64,000 nt of DNA, taken from Prevotella sp. P2-180. GTDB lineage: Bacteria; Bacteroidota; Bacteroidia; Bacteroidales; Bacteroidaceae. The stretch lies in assembly GCF_002251435.1 (NCBI RefSeq), contig NZ_NPJI01000026.1, positions 1 to 64,000 on the forward strand, in the 5' to 3' direction. A program made the position numbers and the translations under genes. Positions within the stretch are counted from its first letter, which is position 1; the number at the start of each line of letters is the position of its first letter. Below the pieces are notes generated by a model, which was given only the letters and a program-made list of their open reading frames with translations, ran no database searches and had not been told where the DNA came from. Positions 17,701 through 27,636 of the stretch are shown here, piece by piece.

Positions 17701-17966
17701 CTCATCGACGGTTTTGCAGTCAGTGTCTTTGTTTTCATACCGATGTATGACACTACCAACTCTGAACCTGTCTTTACTCCATCGAGCAAGAACTGTCCGT
17801 AAATGTCTGTTTTTGTGCCGATATTGCTTCCTTTAACCATTACGGAAGCACCTATTACGGCTTCTTTGTTTTCATCAATCACTGTTCCCCTGACGTTTAA
17901 GTGTTGAGCCAAGGCGGTGATTGTAACCACCATTGTGGCTACTAATAAATACAATCGTCTTCTCAT
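14754..17966 (-). CDS. SusC/RagA-family TonB-dependent outer-membrane transporter
   Basis: A 1,070-residue barrel protein. I start at the ATG at 17966 because it gives a clean signal peptide (RRRLYLLVATMVVTITALA); the longer frame to 18023 begins inside a hairpin. A carboxypeptidase-regulatory-like domain (residues 25-100, with LNVRGTVIDENKEAVIGASV) comes first. The TonB box region and plug follow, with the SusC motifs PEFRIRGISSINAGNAPLIV, ASVTVLKDAASNALYG and RGANGVIIVTTKKG. A 22-strand barrel ends in GGLSVQF. It imports oligomers with its SusD partner. It follows putA by 82 bases, with a terminator-like hairpin between them. Confidence 0.93.
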   Translation of the reverse strand: MRRRLYLLVATMVVTITALAQHLNVRGTVIDENKEAVIGASVMVKGSNIGTKTDIYGQFLLDGVKTGSELVVSYIGMKTKTLTAKPSMSIILENDDQVLDEVMVVAFGEQKKSSFTGSAGVVDSKKLEQRQVTNVMEALQGNVAGLQAYSHSGAPDATPEFRIRGISSINAGNAPLIVLDGAPYDGEWNSINPSDVASVTVLKDAASNALYGARGANGVIIVTTKKGDKSRTSISLDVKLGTSSRASKRYETIDDPAQYVEANYTALYNYYTAKGQSNYTAHQNANNTLWKPSGEGGLGYLPYAVPAGQYLIGDNGKLNPNATLGNRVYNGGQVYTIMPDDWIDETYRNALRQEYNLSINGGGQQGQFFASVGYLNAEGIAVASDYERYTARLKANYQARKWLNVGGNINFARSTTNNGADVSDTEDDAGNNLYTQISQIGPIYPVYLRDGEGNILRNENGVVGDFGDGQLLGSDYVRPYLTQVNGIVDATLNTNKKITTTFSLNGFADIDIWDGLKATVNGSVYSSNYNTTYTYEPFYGFGHASYPNGYVYKDSYNEYTLNFQQLLKYNKKFGKHNISLLAGHESYDYNVNDVYGDRKNMYSYFGNQELDGATTILENGSYSLGYNTEGWLFRGLYDYDGKYFGQLSYRRDASSRFHPDHRWGNFYSFGGAWIMTKEEWMQDVKWLNELKLKASFGQNGNDNIADFLYTDTYYINKGEGNDIGLTLKQVGNENITWETVTNINAGFEFQMFNSRLRGSIEYFYRKTTDMLCTVKVPLSLGYAGYSSNVGDMANKGVEIELSGDPIITKNFRWTIGANLTAYKNKVLKLNDDNKYNVLDGHAGYTSGSYFYGEGLPMYTWRLRKYAGVGDDGQSLWYVHDDNGNLTTTNNPTEITKDIDFYDCGTALPDFYGGFNTSLSAFGFDLSVSFAYSVGGKVMDYGYMQLMTVPTAGLTGMALHQDLLNAWSETNKDSNIPRLQYGDNYSAYTSDRFLTDGSWLSLQNISLGYSFPKKWLQGLGITGLRLSVSGENLTYWSKRKGLDPRINSYGGASNTKYAPARTIMGGLSVQF

Positions 17967-18000
17967 CTGTTTTTTCTCTTTTTTTGTTAAAAATAAAAGA

Positions 18001-18035
18001 GGAGTCAAAAGAGGAAGTACCACTCCTTTGACTCC
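18001..18035 (-). terminator. attenuator-like hairpin between putA and susC
   Basis: A stem with 12 of 13 pairs (GGAGTCAAAAGAG at 18001-18013 against CTCCTTTGACTCC at 18023-18035), followed on the minus strand by TCTTTTATTTTT. Only 34 bases separate it from the susC start, and no TAnnTTTG promoter is visible there. susC expression may therefore depend on read-through. Confidence 0.6.
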
Positions 18036-18048
18036 CTTTGCAAGTAAG

Positions 18049-21000
18049 TTATTCTACAGCAGGAGCCTGGTCCTGACCACTTCCGTAGCGGTGGTACTCG
18101 AACGAGATGCTTTGCTCCTTAATGTAGTGGATAAGCTCTACGCGTCCGTCCTTCACAGGAGCTGCGGTAGCTATGTACTTGTCGCATTCGGCAGCGCGCT
18201 CGTACATCTCACGTGGGAGATTGGCAGAGCAGGTGCGGATGCGCTCGTACGTTGGCATTGACTGAAGGAAGTCAGCGAGCGACTCTTTCTTCAGTTGTGC
18301 GCCCGTAGAACCTAAGGCTGACGAGCGGTCGTCAGAGGGGTCGAAGCTGATGGTCAGCGGTGTGCCGGCGGTCTTTGCGGCAAGGGCTATCATCTGTGCT
18401 TGTTCGTTGGTGTCGTCCTTGAACAGGCGCAGGCACATGCCACCCTTTACAGGCAGATAGCGGAACACGTTCTGCTCTCCGCGGCACTGGTTCCAGTCGC
18501 GTGCGTGACGGAATTCCTTCTCCCATGCTTCAGCATAGCTCTTCTTGTAGTCAGTGTTAGAGCCTTTCTTGTCGGTGATGTAGGTGAACTGTGCGCAGTA
18601 GTTCGGTCCACCGGCCTTGATGCCTCCACCGAAGGCTGAGAGCTTCATGCCGCCGAATGGCTGGCGGTTGACGATGGCTCCCGTGATACCTCTATTAATA
18701 TAAAGGTTGCCTGCCATGATTGAGTTCTTCCACAATTCACGCTCAGCCTCGTCGAGCGACTGGATACCGGAGGTGAGTCCGTAGTCGAGACCGTTAACGA
18801 GGTCGATGGCTTCCTGTAGAGTGTCGAACGGGCATACCGAGAGCATCGGGCCGAAGAGTTCGGTACGGAACGAATAGTTCTTCGGGCTTACACCCATCTT
18901 CACCGTTGGAGCGAGGATGTACTTCTTCTTGTCGATGAATTTCGGGGCAACGAGCCATGACTCGCCCGGCTCAAGAGTGTTGAGAGCCTTCAGCAGTTTC
19001 TCGTTCTCGTTGGTGATCATCGGACCTACAATGTTTCCTGCGTTCCATACGCTTCCCACCTTCATTGATGTTGCGCAGTCCTTCAGCTTAGTCCTGAACT
19101 CCTCAGACTCGTAGACTGAACGCTCAACGAGCAGCAGCGAACAAGCCGAGCACTTCTGTCCGGCGTTGCCGAATGCCGATGCACATGCGTTCATGATGGC
19201 ATGGTCGCGGTCGGCAGAGGCAGTGATTATCATCACGTTCTTTCCTCCGGTTTCAGCCGACAGAGGTGTGGTCGGGTTTGCCTTGGTGATGGCTTGGGCT
19301 GTCTCTGTGCCGCCAGTGAGGATGATGTGGTTGATTTCAGGAGCTGTGGTGAGCTTCTTCAGCGCATCGCGCTCGGTTATGACTACCTGCAGAGCCTCCT
19401 TTGGTACACCGGCATCCCAGAAAGCCTTGGCAAACAGCCATGCAACTGGTGCAGCCACTGTAGCTGGTTTAAGAATACAGGTGTTTCCTGAAGCCAGTGC
19501 AGCCACTACGCCGCCGCACGGAATGGCGCACGGGAAGTTCCATGGCGAGATGACTAGGATGGTGCCTTTGGCCTTGATGTCAACATCTTTCAGAGCGTAG
19601 AATTTCTTCATTGAAGGAGTGTAGAAACGTGCGTAGTCGATACCTTCGCTCACTTCAACGTCGCCTTCCACAACGGTCTTTCCAGTTATGGCGCACATGC
19701 AGCCGATGAGGTCACCGCGCATTTCGCCGAGACGGTTGGCTGCGTCGTACATAATCTTGTGACGCTCTTCAATAGTGGTTTTGCGCCAGCCTTTCGGGTC
19801 TTCAGCTGCAATCTTTATTATTTGTTCTATCTGTTCAACATTAGCCTTCGACATCTCGCAAACCTGAACCTCGTCGTCTTGACAGCGGTCGAAATACTTC
19901 GCGCGGCTTGCGTTCTCCACGGTCTTGTCGCCAATCTGTGTAGGAATGACGTAAGGCTTGTCGCTCTTTGTCTTCTTCCACTTTGCGAATATCTGGCGCT
20001 GCCACTCCTGGTTGCACTCGCGGTCGAAGTCGGTGTCGGGCTCGTTCTTCATCTCGTCCATAGGCGGAACGGGCTTGTAAGGCTCAAGGCGGTTCTGCTT
20101 GCGGTGAGGCTCATGAGGAATCTTGTCCTTGATGGCATAAGCGTCCTCAAACTGCTTCTTCAGGAAGTTCCAGGCCTCAGTGTTGGGCTTGAGGTTGAAA
20201 GAGTGGGTGAGGAAGTTGTCGGGAGCCGTGTTCTCGTCCATACGGCGTACGAGATAAGACACGGCATTAAGGAAGTGCTCGTCTTTCACCACAGGAGTAT
20301 AGAGTATCACATGGTTGCCCAATTTCGACTGTGCACGCCATACTTGGTCTGCCATACCTTCAAGCATTTCGAAACAGAAGGTGTCCTTTGGCGTGTTGTA
20401 CATCTTTGTCAGCAAGTATGCGTATGAGATGGTGTAGAGGTTGTGTGAAGCCATACCGATGTGCAGGTATTTCGAGTTCTCTGGCTTCAAGCCACGCTCG
20501 ATGATGTGCAGGTAGTTGGCGTCAACCTCGGTCTTGTTTGGACGAACTGGGTTCTCCCATCCGCGCAGCGAAGCCACAACCGTTTCCATGTCGAGGTTAC
20601 ATCCCTTTACGATACGCATCTTGATAGGAGCTCCGCCTCGCTGGCAGCGTTCCTTGGCAAACTCGAGCAGTTCGCTTTGGAATCCCCATGCGTCAGGCAG
20701 GTACGACTGAACGACGATGCCGGCTGAATATTTTAGGAATTCGGGTTTCGACAACACTTCCTTGAACAGGCGCATTGTCAGGTGAGCGTCCTTGTACTCC
20801 TCCATGTCGAGGTTGATGAACTTGTCGCGTTTCTGTCCGTTCTCGTCAATGTATGGGTTGTCGATGGCAGCCTGATAGAGTTCCGACATTCTGCGCACGA
20901 GTTCCGGGAACGACTCCTCATAGTTCAGTGCGTGAGTTTGTGCATAGATACCTGAAATTTTCACTGAGATGTAGTTGATGTCCGGTTCCTTCAGTGCTTC

Positions 21001-21492
21001 AAGATAGCTGTAGTATCGCTTGTCGGCTTCCTCGTCGCCGAGCACTACTTCACCCAGCAGGTTGACGTTCTGTCCTATTTTTTGGTCGAAGCGTGTAGCA
21101 AGGTGCTTAGTGAGATGTGGGCGTGCAGCGTCGATGATAACTCGCGATGTGTCCATTCTCAGTCGCTTTTTAATAATAGGAATAGCAATGGGGTAGAAAT
21201 AGTGGCCGAAAGCCTGATAGATCTTGAAGAGGAACGTGTCGCGCTTGTTGAGGAACTTAGGCACACCATACTCGTCGATGAGCACTTTAATGCGCTTGGC
21301 GAGCTTTTTGTCGTCACGAATTTGCGACGATTCGTCGAGCATTTTTACCAAAAACTTCTTGTCTTGTGGTCGCTGCACCATGGTAGCATACTTGTGTTGT
21401 TCCCTGCGTTCAGCGTCGGTAATGGTTTCTTCACATGTGTTGTACAACGTCATTACCCAATCTTCTACTTCTCTGATAGTTGGTGTATTCAT
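18049..21492 (-). CDS. putA: bifunctional proline dehydrogenase / L-glutamate gamma-semialdehyde dehydrogenase
   Basis: A 1,147-residue enzyme from the ATG at 21492 (MNTPTIREVEDW); the open frame to 21552 only adds an unconserved leader. It oxidises L-proline to P5C with FAD, then P5C to glutamate with NAD. The N-terminal half has the PRODH barrel (residues about 60-450, with IKMRIVKGCNLDMETV and HIGMASHN). The C-terminal half is an aldehyde dehydrogenase, with the SAETGGKNVMII glutamate motif and the catalytic-cysteine motif FGNAGQKCSACS. A further 130 residues follow at the end. Being first in a unit with susC/susD links proline catabolism to outer-membrane uptake. Confidence 0.93.
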   Translation of the reverse strand: MNTPTIREVEDWVMTLYNTCEETITDAERREQHKYATMVQRPQDKKFLVKMLDESSQIRDDKKLAKRIKVLIDEYGVPKFLNKRDTFLFKIYQAFGHYFYPIAIPIIKKRLRMDTSRVIIDAARPHLTKHLATRFDQKIGQNVNLLGEVVLGDEEADKRYYSYLEALKEPDINYISVKISGIYAQTHALNYEESFPELVRRMSELYQAAIDNPYIDENGQKRDKFINLDMEEYKDAHLTMRLFKEVLSKPEFLKYSAGIVVQSYLPDAWGFQSELLEFAKERCQRGGAPIKMRIVKGCNLDMETVVASLRGWENPVRPNKTEVDANYLHIIERGLKPENSKYLHIGMASHNLYTISYAYLLTKMYNTPKDTFCFEMLEGMADQVWRAQSKLGNHVILYTPVVKDEHFLNAVSYLVRRMDENTAPDNFLTHSFNLKPNTEAWNFLKKQFEDAYAIKDKIPHEPHRKQNRLEPYKPVPPMDEMKNEPDTDFDRECNQEWQRQIFAKWKKTKSDKPYVIPTQIGDKTVENASRAKYFDRCQDDEVQVCEMSKANVEQIEQIIKIAAEDPKGWRKTTIEERHKIMYDAANRLGEMRGDLIGCMCAITGKTVVEGDVEVSEGIDYARFYTPSMKKFYALKDVDIKAKGTILVISPWNFPCAIPCGGVVAALASGNTCILKPATVAAPVAWLFAKAFWDAGVPKEALQVVITERDALKKLTTAPEINHIILTGGTETAQAITKANPTTPLSAETGGKNVMIITASADRDHAIMNACASAFGNAGQKCSACSLLLVERSVYESEEFRTKLKDCATSMKVGSVWNAGNIVGPMITNENEKLLKALNTLEPGESWLVAPKFIDKKKYILAPTVKMGVSPKNYSFRTELFGPMLSVCPFDTLQEAIDLVNGLDYGLTSGIQSLDEAERELWKNSIMAGNLYINRGITGAIVNRQPFGGMKLSAFGGGIKAGGPNYCAQFTYITDKKGSNTDYKKSYAEAWEKEFRHARDWNQCRGEQNVFRYLPVKGGMCLRLFKDDTNEQAQMIALAAKTAGTPLTISFDPSDDRSSALGSTGAQLKKESLADFLQSMPTYERIRTCSANLPREMYERAAECDKYIATAAPVKDGRVELIHYIKEQSISFEYHRYGSGQDQAPAVE

Positions 21493-21592
21493 AACCTTAT
21501 TCTGATTTAAATGTTTTTTCTTTATGTTTAAGAGACTCATAGCCGCAATCAACTCTTCCGACGCACCGCTGTGCGCCGTATGCAGCCTTTAG

Positions 21593-21632
21593 TGTTTTTC
21601 TTCTCTTAAATATAAATAAGAAAAGAAAAACA
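21593..21632 (-). promoter_or_regulatory. long hairpin in the putA leader
   Basis: A 16-bp stem TGTTTTTCTTCTCTTA / TAAGAAAAGAAAAACA (21593-21608 and 21617-21632) with an 8-base A/T loop and a single wobble. It lies between the small upstream ORF and putA. A second arm, ATTTAAATGTTTTTT at about 21503-21517, is complementary to 21624-21639 and could form a competing fold. Confidence 0.6.
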
Positions 21633-21633
21633 T

Positions 21634-21726
21634 TTAAATCATGGTCGGGCTGAACATCACCGCCCTGTATCGATGAAGCTCCTGTAGAGCTTGCTTCGAA
21701 AACTTGTCGAAATCCATTCTTTTCAT
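21634..21726 (-). CDS. small ORF (30 aa) in the putA leader
   Basis: ATG at 21726 to TAA at 21634, 30 residues (starts MKRMDFDKFSKQALQE), about 34 bases downstream of a good promoter and 142 bases before putA. Its start context (AACAGATG) resembles that of susC. It holds only one proline, so classic proline-codon attenuation is unlikely. It may be a leader peptide or a small protein. There is no homology evidence. Confidence 0.4.
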   Translation of the reverse strand: MKRMDFDKFSKQALQELHRYRAVMFSPTMI

Positions 21727-21759
21727 CTGTTAAATGTTTATTAGTTAATAATCACGGTG

Positions 21760-21790
21760 CAAAGTTAGTAAAAAGAATCCATACTTCCAA
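21760..21790 (-). promoter_or_regulatory. promoter for putA and its leader
   Basis: TAACTTTG (21767-21760) is preceded by TTG (21790-21788) with a 20-nt spacer, a good match to the Bacteroidetes consensus. It implies a leader of about 260 nt before putA. Confidence 0.65.
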
Positions 21791-22095
21791 GCAAAATGGA
21801 AACTTTTTTATCTAAAAATCTGCATTTTGTTACAATTTATCGATAAATGCGTGCAAAAGGTTTCAGTTTTCTTGTTATTTGTTGCAAAAATGACACGCAT
21901 CTAATATTTTTGGTTGTTTCTTTTTGCTGCAAATATACATATTATTATTTATAGTTCCAAACTTTTTTCCCCCTTTTTTTTATAATTTACTCATTTATCA
22001 CTTAAGAAAGTTACCTTTTTACTTCTTTAAAGTTTACTTTTTACTCTTTAAAGTTTACTTTTTAAAGTTTACTTTTAAAATAAATGGCAATATGT
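21791..22095. other. A/T-rich intergenic region between putA and the thi operon
   Basis: There is no gene here. From 22025 to 22081 it holds three imperfect tandem copies of a TTTAAAGTTTACTTTT unit, directly upstream of the thi promoter. They could be protein-binding sites or simple repeat DNA. Confidence 0.5.
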
Positions 22096-22126
22096 TTTGC
22101 CGATTCGATTTTTTTGTATAATTTTG
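22096..22126 (+). promoter_or_regulatory. promoter of the thiamine operon
   Basis: TTTG (22096-22099), a 19-nt spacer and TAATTTTG (22119-22126): a consensus Bacteroidetes promoter. Transcription should start near 22130, just before the riboswitch. Confidence 0.8.
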
Positions 22127-22149
22127 CGCCCAATAAAGAACAAAATCCA

Positions 22150-22275
22150 GCCAAACGGGCTGGTAGGGGTGCTTGGATGGTTGTCCAGGCTGAGATTACA
22201 CCCGTAGAACCTGATTCGGATAATGCCGACGTAGGGAATATAGGCGCAAGCCGTATGACTTTAATCTCAGTGCAT
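22150..22275 (+). ncRNA. TPP (THI-element) riboswitch
   Basis: The conserved thi-box parts are in order: AGGGGTGC, GGCTGAGATTACACCC, GTAGAACCTGATTCGGATAA and TGCCGACGTAGGGAA. It binds thiamine pyrophosphate and lowers expression of the downstream genes. The expression platform is visible: TAATCTCAG at 22262-22270 is an exact 9-nt complement of CTGAGATTA at 22190-22198, part of the ligand-binding core. It lies 49 bases before thiG. There is no clear terminator T-run, so control is probably at translation or through the alternative pairing. Confidence 0.93.
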
Positions 22276-22318
22276 CTCCTTATTTGATAATTTTATAATT
22301 AAAACCATTATTACAACA

Positions 22319-23095
22319 ATGGAGAAATTGATTATTGCAGGTAAGGAATTTAACTCCCGACTGTTTCTTGGAACTGGAAAATTCGGTTCCAATGACATTA
22401 TGAGCCGAGCCATTGAAGCTTCGGAAACAGAAATGGTGACAATGGCTATGAAACGTATTGAACTTGGCAACGAAGAAGACGACATGATGCAACACATTAT
22501 GCGTCCGGGCATTCAGCTGCTGCCAAACACATCGGGTACACGTAATGCCGAAGAAGCTGTCTTCGCGGCAAAAATGTCTCGTGAGGCTTTTGGCACCAAC
22601 TGGCTCAAACTTGAGATTCATCCTGACCCACGCTATCTGCTGCCCGATCCCGTCGAGACACTAAAAGCAACCGAAATGCTCGTAAAAGAGGGATTTGTGG
22701 TGCTGCCATACTGCCAGGCAGACCCAGTGTTATGCAAGCGACTGGCTGAGGCTGGAGCCGCCACTGTTATGCCTCTTGCCGCACCTATCGGAACAAACAA
22801 GGGACTTCGCACCATCGACTTCCTGAACATCATCATCGAGGAGGCCACCGTGCCAGTAGTTGTAGACGCTGGCATTGGTTCTCCAAGCGACGCTGCCAAA
22901 GCTATGGAAATAGGTGCCGACGCTTGTCTTGTAAATACCGCCATATCGGTAGCCGGCGACCCAATAGCTATGGCCCGCGCCTTCAAGAAGGCAGTGGAAT
23001 GTGGACGTGAAGCCTACGAGGCAGGACTTGCCCTGCAGTCCTCCTCTTTCGAGGCAGAAGCAAGTTCTCCCCTCACTGCGTTTTTAAACGAATAA
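22319..23095 (+). CDS. thiG: thiazole synthase
   Basis: A 258-residue TIM-barrel enzyme that forms thiazole phosphate from DXP, dehydroglycine and ThiS thiocarboxylate. Typical features are the start [12 protein letters not shown], the motif [29 protein letters not shown], and the phosphate-binding end with [20 protein letters not shown] and [11 protein letters not shown]. Length is normal. First gene after the TPP riboswitch, 28 bases before thiS, its direct partner. Confidence 0.95.
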   Translation: MEKLIIAGKEFNSRLFLGTGKFGSNDIMSRAIEASETEMVTMAMKRIELGNEEDDMMQHIMRPGIQLLPNTSGTRNAEEAVFAAKMSREAFGTNWLKLEIHPDPRYLLPDPVETLKATEMLVKEGFVVLPYCQADPVLCKRLAEAGAATVMPLAAPIGTNKGLRTIDFLNIIIEEATVPVVVDAGIGSPSDAAKAMEIGADACLVNTAISVAGDPIAMARAFKKAVECGREAYEAGLALQSSSFEAEASSPLTAFLNE

Positions 23096-23123
23096 TTGTT
23101 TAAGTGAAGCAAGAATTGAAATC

Positions 23124-23321
23124 ATGCTAATAAAAATTAATAATAAGGAGGTTGCGACACAAGCAGTGACCGTGGCAGACCTCGCAATAGAACAAAAACT
23201 ACCGGAAAAGGGTGTGGCGCTGGCTATTAGCAACGAGATGGTGCCACGCACGGAATGGGCAAACCGCCAACTTAAAGAGGGCGATGATATCGTCATACTG
23301 AAAGCTTTTTGCGGTGGGTAA
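23124..23321 (+). CDS. thiS: sulfur carrier protein ThiS
   Basis: A 65-residue ubiquitin-fold protein ending in the required Gly-Gly (KAFCGG), whose C-terminal glycine becomes a thiocarboxylate. The order thiG-thiS is unusual only in that thiS follows thiG. No adenylating enzyme ThiF is encoded in this cluster, so ThiS must be activated by a protein encoded elsewhere. Confidence 0.93.
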   Translation: MLIKINNKEVATQAVTVADLAIEQKLPEKGVALAISNEMVPRTEWANRQLKEGDDIVILKAFCGG

Positions 23322-23326
23322 AGGAT

Positions 23327-23430
23327 AAGAAAATTAAAAATTAAAAAATTAATAATTAAAGAATGAGAGTGTGGAACTTTAATATTTTAATATTTCAATT
23401 CTTTAATTCTTTAATCTCATTTTGAAAAAA
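23327..23430. repeat. A/T-rich intercistronic repeat between thiS and thiH
   Basis: The 118-base spacer is mostly ATTAAAAATTAAAA and TTTAATTCTTTAATT runs facing each other, with ATTAAAGAATGAGA near the middle and a partial complement ending in TCTCATT. It could fold into a long weak hairpin. The same type of sequence borders susD and susC. Confidence 0.6.
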
Positions 23431-23439
23431 TGACATACT

Positions 23440-24564
23440 ATGTTTTACGACGAAATACAGAAATATGATTGGGATGAGACATCCCGACAGATAATGGCAA
23501 AGACCGATGCCGACGTGCGTAGGGCTTTGGCAAAACCACATCTTTCTGTCGACGACTTTATGGCGTTGGTATCACCAGCCGCCGACAAGTATCTTGAACC
23601 GATGGCAAGACTTAGCCAACGAATCACACGAGAGCGCTTCGGAAAGACCATAAATATGTTTATACCTATTTATATAGCCAACTCTTGCGCTAACTCTTGC
23701 GTCTACTGCGGATTCCATGTGCAAAACCCGATGGCAAGAACTATTCTTACCGAAGAGGAAATAGTGCGTGAGTATGAGGCAATAAAAAAACTCGGTCCGT
23801 TCGACAACCTTTTAGTGCTCACCGGAGAGAACAAGGTGCTCACGGGAGTAAAATACATCGCTAAGGCTCTCGATCTCGCCAAACCTTATTTCAACAACCT
23901 GCAGATTGAGGTCATGCCTTTGGCTACAGAGGAATATGCTGAACTCAGAAACCATGGACTCAATGGAGTCATCTGTTTCCAAGAGACTTACAACGAGAAA
24001 CGATATAAGGTATATCATCCACGAGGACCGAAATCTGACTTCAAGTGGCGACTCAATGGCTACGACAGAATGGGACAGGCTGGAGTACACAAAATTGGTA
24101 TGGGAGCGCTCATCGGTCTTGAAGACTGGCGAACGGAAGTGGTAATGCTGGCACGACATCTGCGCTATCTTGAAAAAACTTATTGGCGTACTCAGTATTC
24201 AGTAAACTTTCCTCGTATGAGAGTGGCGGAAAACGGAGGCTTCCAACCTAATGTGGAGATGACTGACCGTGAACTGGCGCAGGTTACTTTCGCCATGCGT
24301 ATCTTCGACCATGATGTAGACATCTCCTATTCTACACGCGAGACTGCCGAAGTGCGTAACAATATGGCTACGCTCGGTGTCACGACCATGAGTGCCGAGA
24401 GTCATACCGATCCAGGCGGATACTGCTGCCATCCAGACTCCTTGGCACAGTTTGAAATCAGCGACCCTCGCACTGCTAAGCAAGTAGATGCCGACCTGAG
24501 ACACCTTGGCATGGAACCTGTTTGGAAAAACTGGGACAGAAGTTTTGATAAATTGAGGATGTAG
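23440..24564 (+). CDS. thiH: 2-iminoacetate synthase (radical SAM)
   Basis: A 374-residue radical SAM enzyme that cleaves tyrosine to p-cresol and dehydroglycine for ThiG. The [4Fe-4S] motif CANSCVYCGF (CxxxCxxC) is near residue 85. NGLNGV.CFQETYN and the C-terminal SAESHTDPGGY region match ThiH. The presence of ThiH rather than glycine oxidase ThiO fits an anaerobe. It lies 16 bases before thiD. Confidence 0.95.
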   Translation: MFYDEIQKYDWDETSRQIMAKTDADVRRALAKPHLSVDDFMALVSPAADKYLEPMARLSQRITRERFGKTINMFIPIYIANSCANSCVYCGFHVQNPMARTILTEEEIVREYEAIKKLGPFDNLLVLTGENKVLTGVKYIAKALDLAKPYFNNLQIEVMPLATEEYAELRNHGLNGVICFQETYNEKRYKVYHPRGPKSDFKWRLNGYDRMGQAGVHKIGMGALIGLEDWRTEVVMLARHLRYLEKTYWRTQYSVNFPRMRVAENGGFQPNVEMTDRELAQVTFAMRIFDHDVDISYSTRETAEVRNNMATLGVTTMSAESHTDPGGYCCHPDSLAQFEISDPRTAKQVDADLRHLGMEPVWKNWDRSFDKLRM

Positions 24565-24580
24565 CATTTAGGACTTAGGA

Positions 24581-25414
24581 ATGAAGAATGGATGCGCTAA
24601 TTATATCACAACACTGACGATTGCCGGTAGTGACTCTTGCGGAGGGGCTGGCGTGCAGGCGGACGTTAAGACAATGTCGGCACTCGGATGTTATGCCGCA
24701 ACTGCCATAACGGCCATTACCGTGCAGAACACTCTCGGAGTGACTGCCGTGCATGCTGTTCCCCCGGAGATCGTGGCTGGACAGATACGTGTGGTGATGG
24801 ACGACATAAGACCTCGGGCAGTGAAGGTGGGAATGGTGAACGACACTGCCACCATCATTGCCATTGCCGATGCGCTGAAAGACTACGACGTGGAGCATAT
24901 CGTGGTTGACCCAGTAATGGTGGCTACAAGCGGTTCGAGACTGATGCAAGACGATGCCGTGGAGGTGTTTTGCAAACAACTGCTACCTCTCGCCACACTT
25001 CTCACACCAAACATTCCAGAGACTGAGGTGCTGTCGGGAATTACTGTAAGCGACAAGGAAAGCATGGACAGTGCTGCCCTTCGTATCTTGCAACTTGGAT
25101 GCAGCAACCTGCTCGTCAAGGGCGGGCATCTCGAGGGGAAGAAGATTGACAGGCTCTATGGTGAGGTGGAACGCGAATATGTGGGTGAGAACGTGGTAAC
25201 ACCCAACACTCATGGTACAGGTTGTACCCTCTCTTCAGCCATCACGTCCTTCCTTGCCCAAGGCCTTCCCGTTGACGAGGCTATAGGAGCTGCAAAAGAG
25301 TGGCTCACCAAGGCTCTTAGGGCTGGGGCTGACGTGGAGATTGGTAAAGGACATGGACCGGTAAACCATTTCTTCGACCCAATAAAAATGAAAATCTGCC
25401 CATCAAATAATTAA
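24581..25414 (+). CDS. thiD: hydroxymethylpyrimidine / phosphomethylpyrimidine kinase
   Basis: A 277-residue ribokinase-fold kinase that phosphorylates HMP and HMP-P. It has the N-terminal TIAGSDSCGGAGVQADVKT motif and the C-terminal anion-hole motif NTHGTGCTLSSAI. Length is normal. It sits between thiH and thiE with very short gaps, as a single transcript. Confidence 0.94.
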   Translation: MKNGCANYITTLTIAGSDSCGGAGVQADVKTMSALGCYAATAITAITVQNTLGVTAVHAVPPEIVAGQIRVVMDDIRPRAVKVGMVNDTATIIAIADALKDYDVEHIVVDPVMVATSGSRLMQDDAVEVFCKQLLPLATLLTPNIPETEVLSGITVSDKESMDSAALRILQLGCSNLLVKGGHLEGKKIDRLYGEVEREYVGENVVTPNTHGTGCTLSSAITSFLAQGLPVDEAIGAAKEWLTKALRAGADVEIGKGHGPVNHFFDPIKMKICPSNN

Positions 25415-25419
25415 CTTCA

Positions 25420-27631
<2,212 letters not shown>

Positions 27632-27636
27632 AAAGA

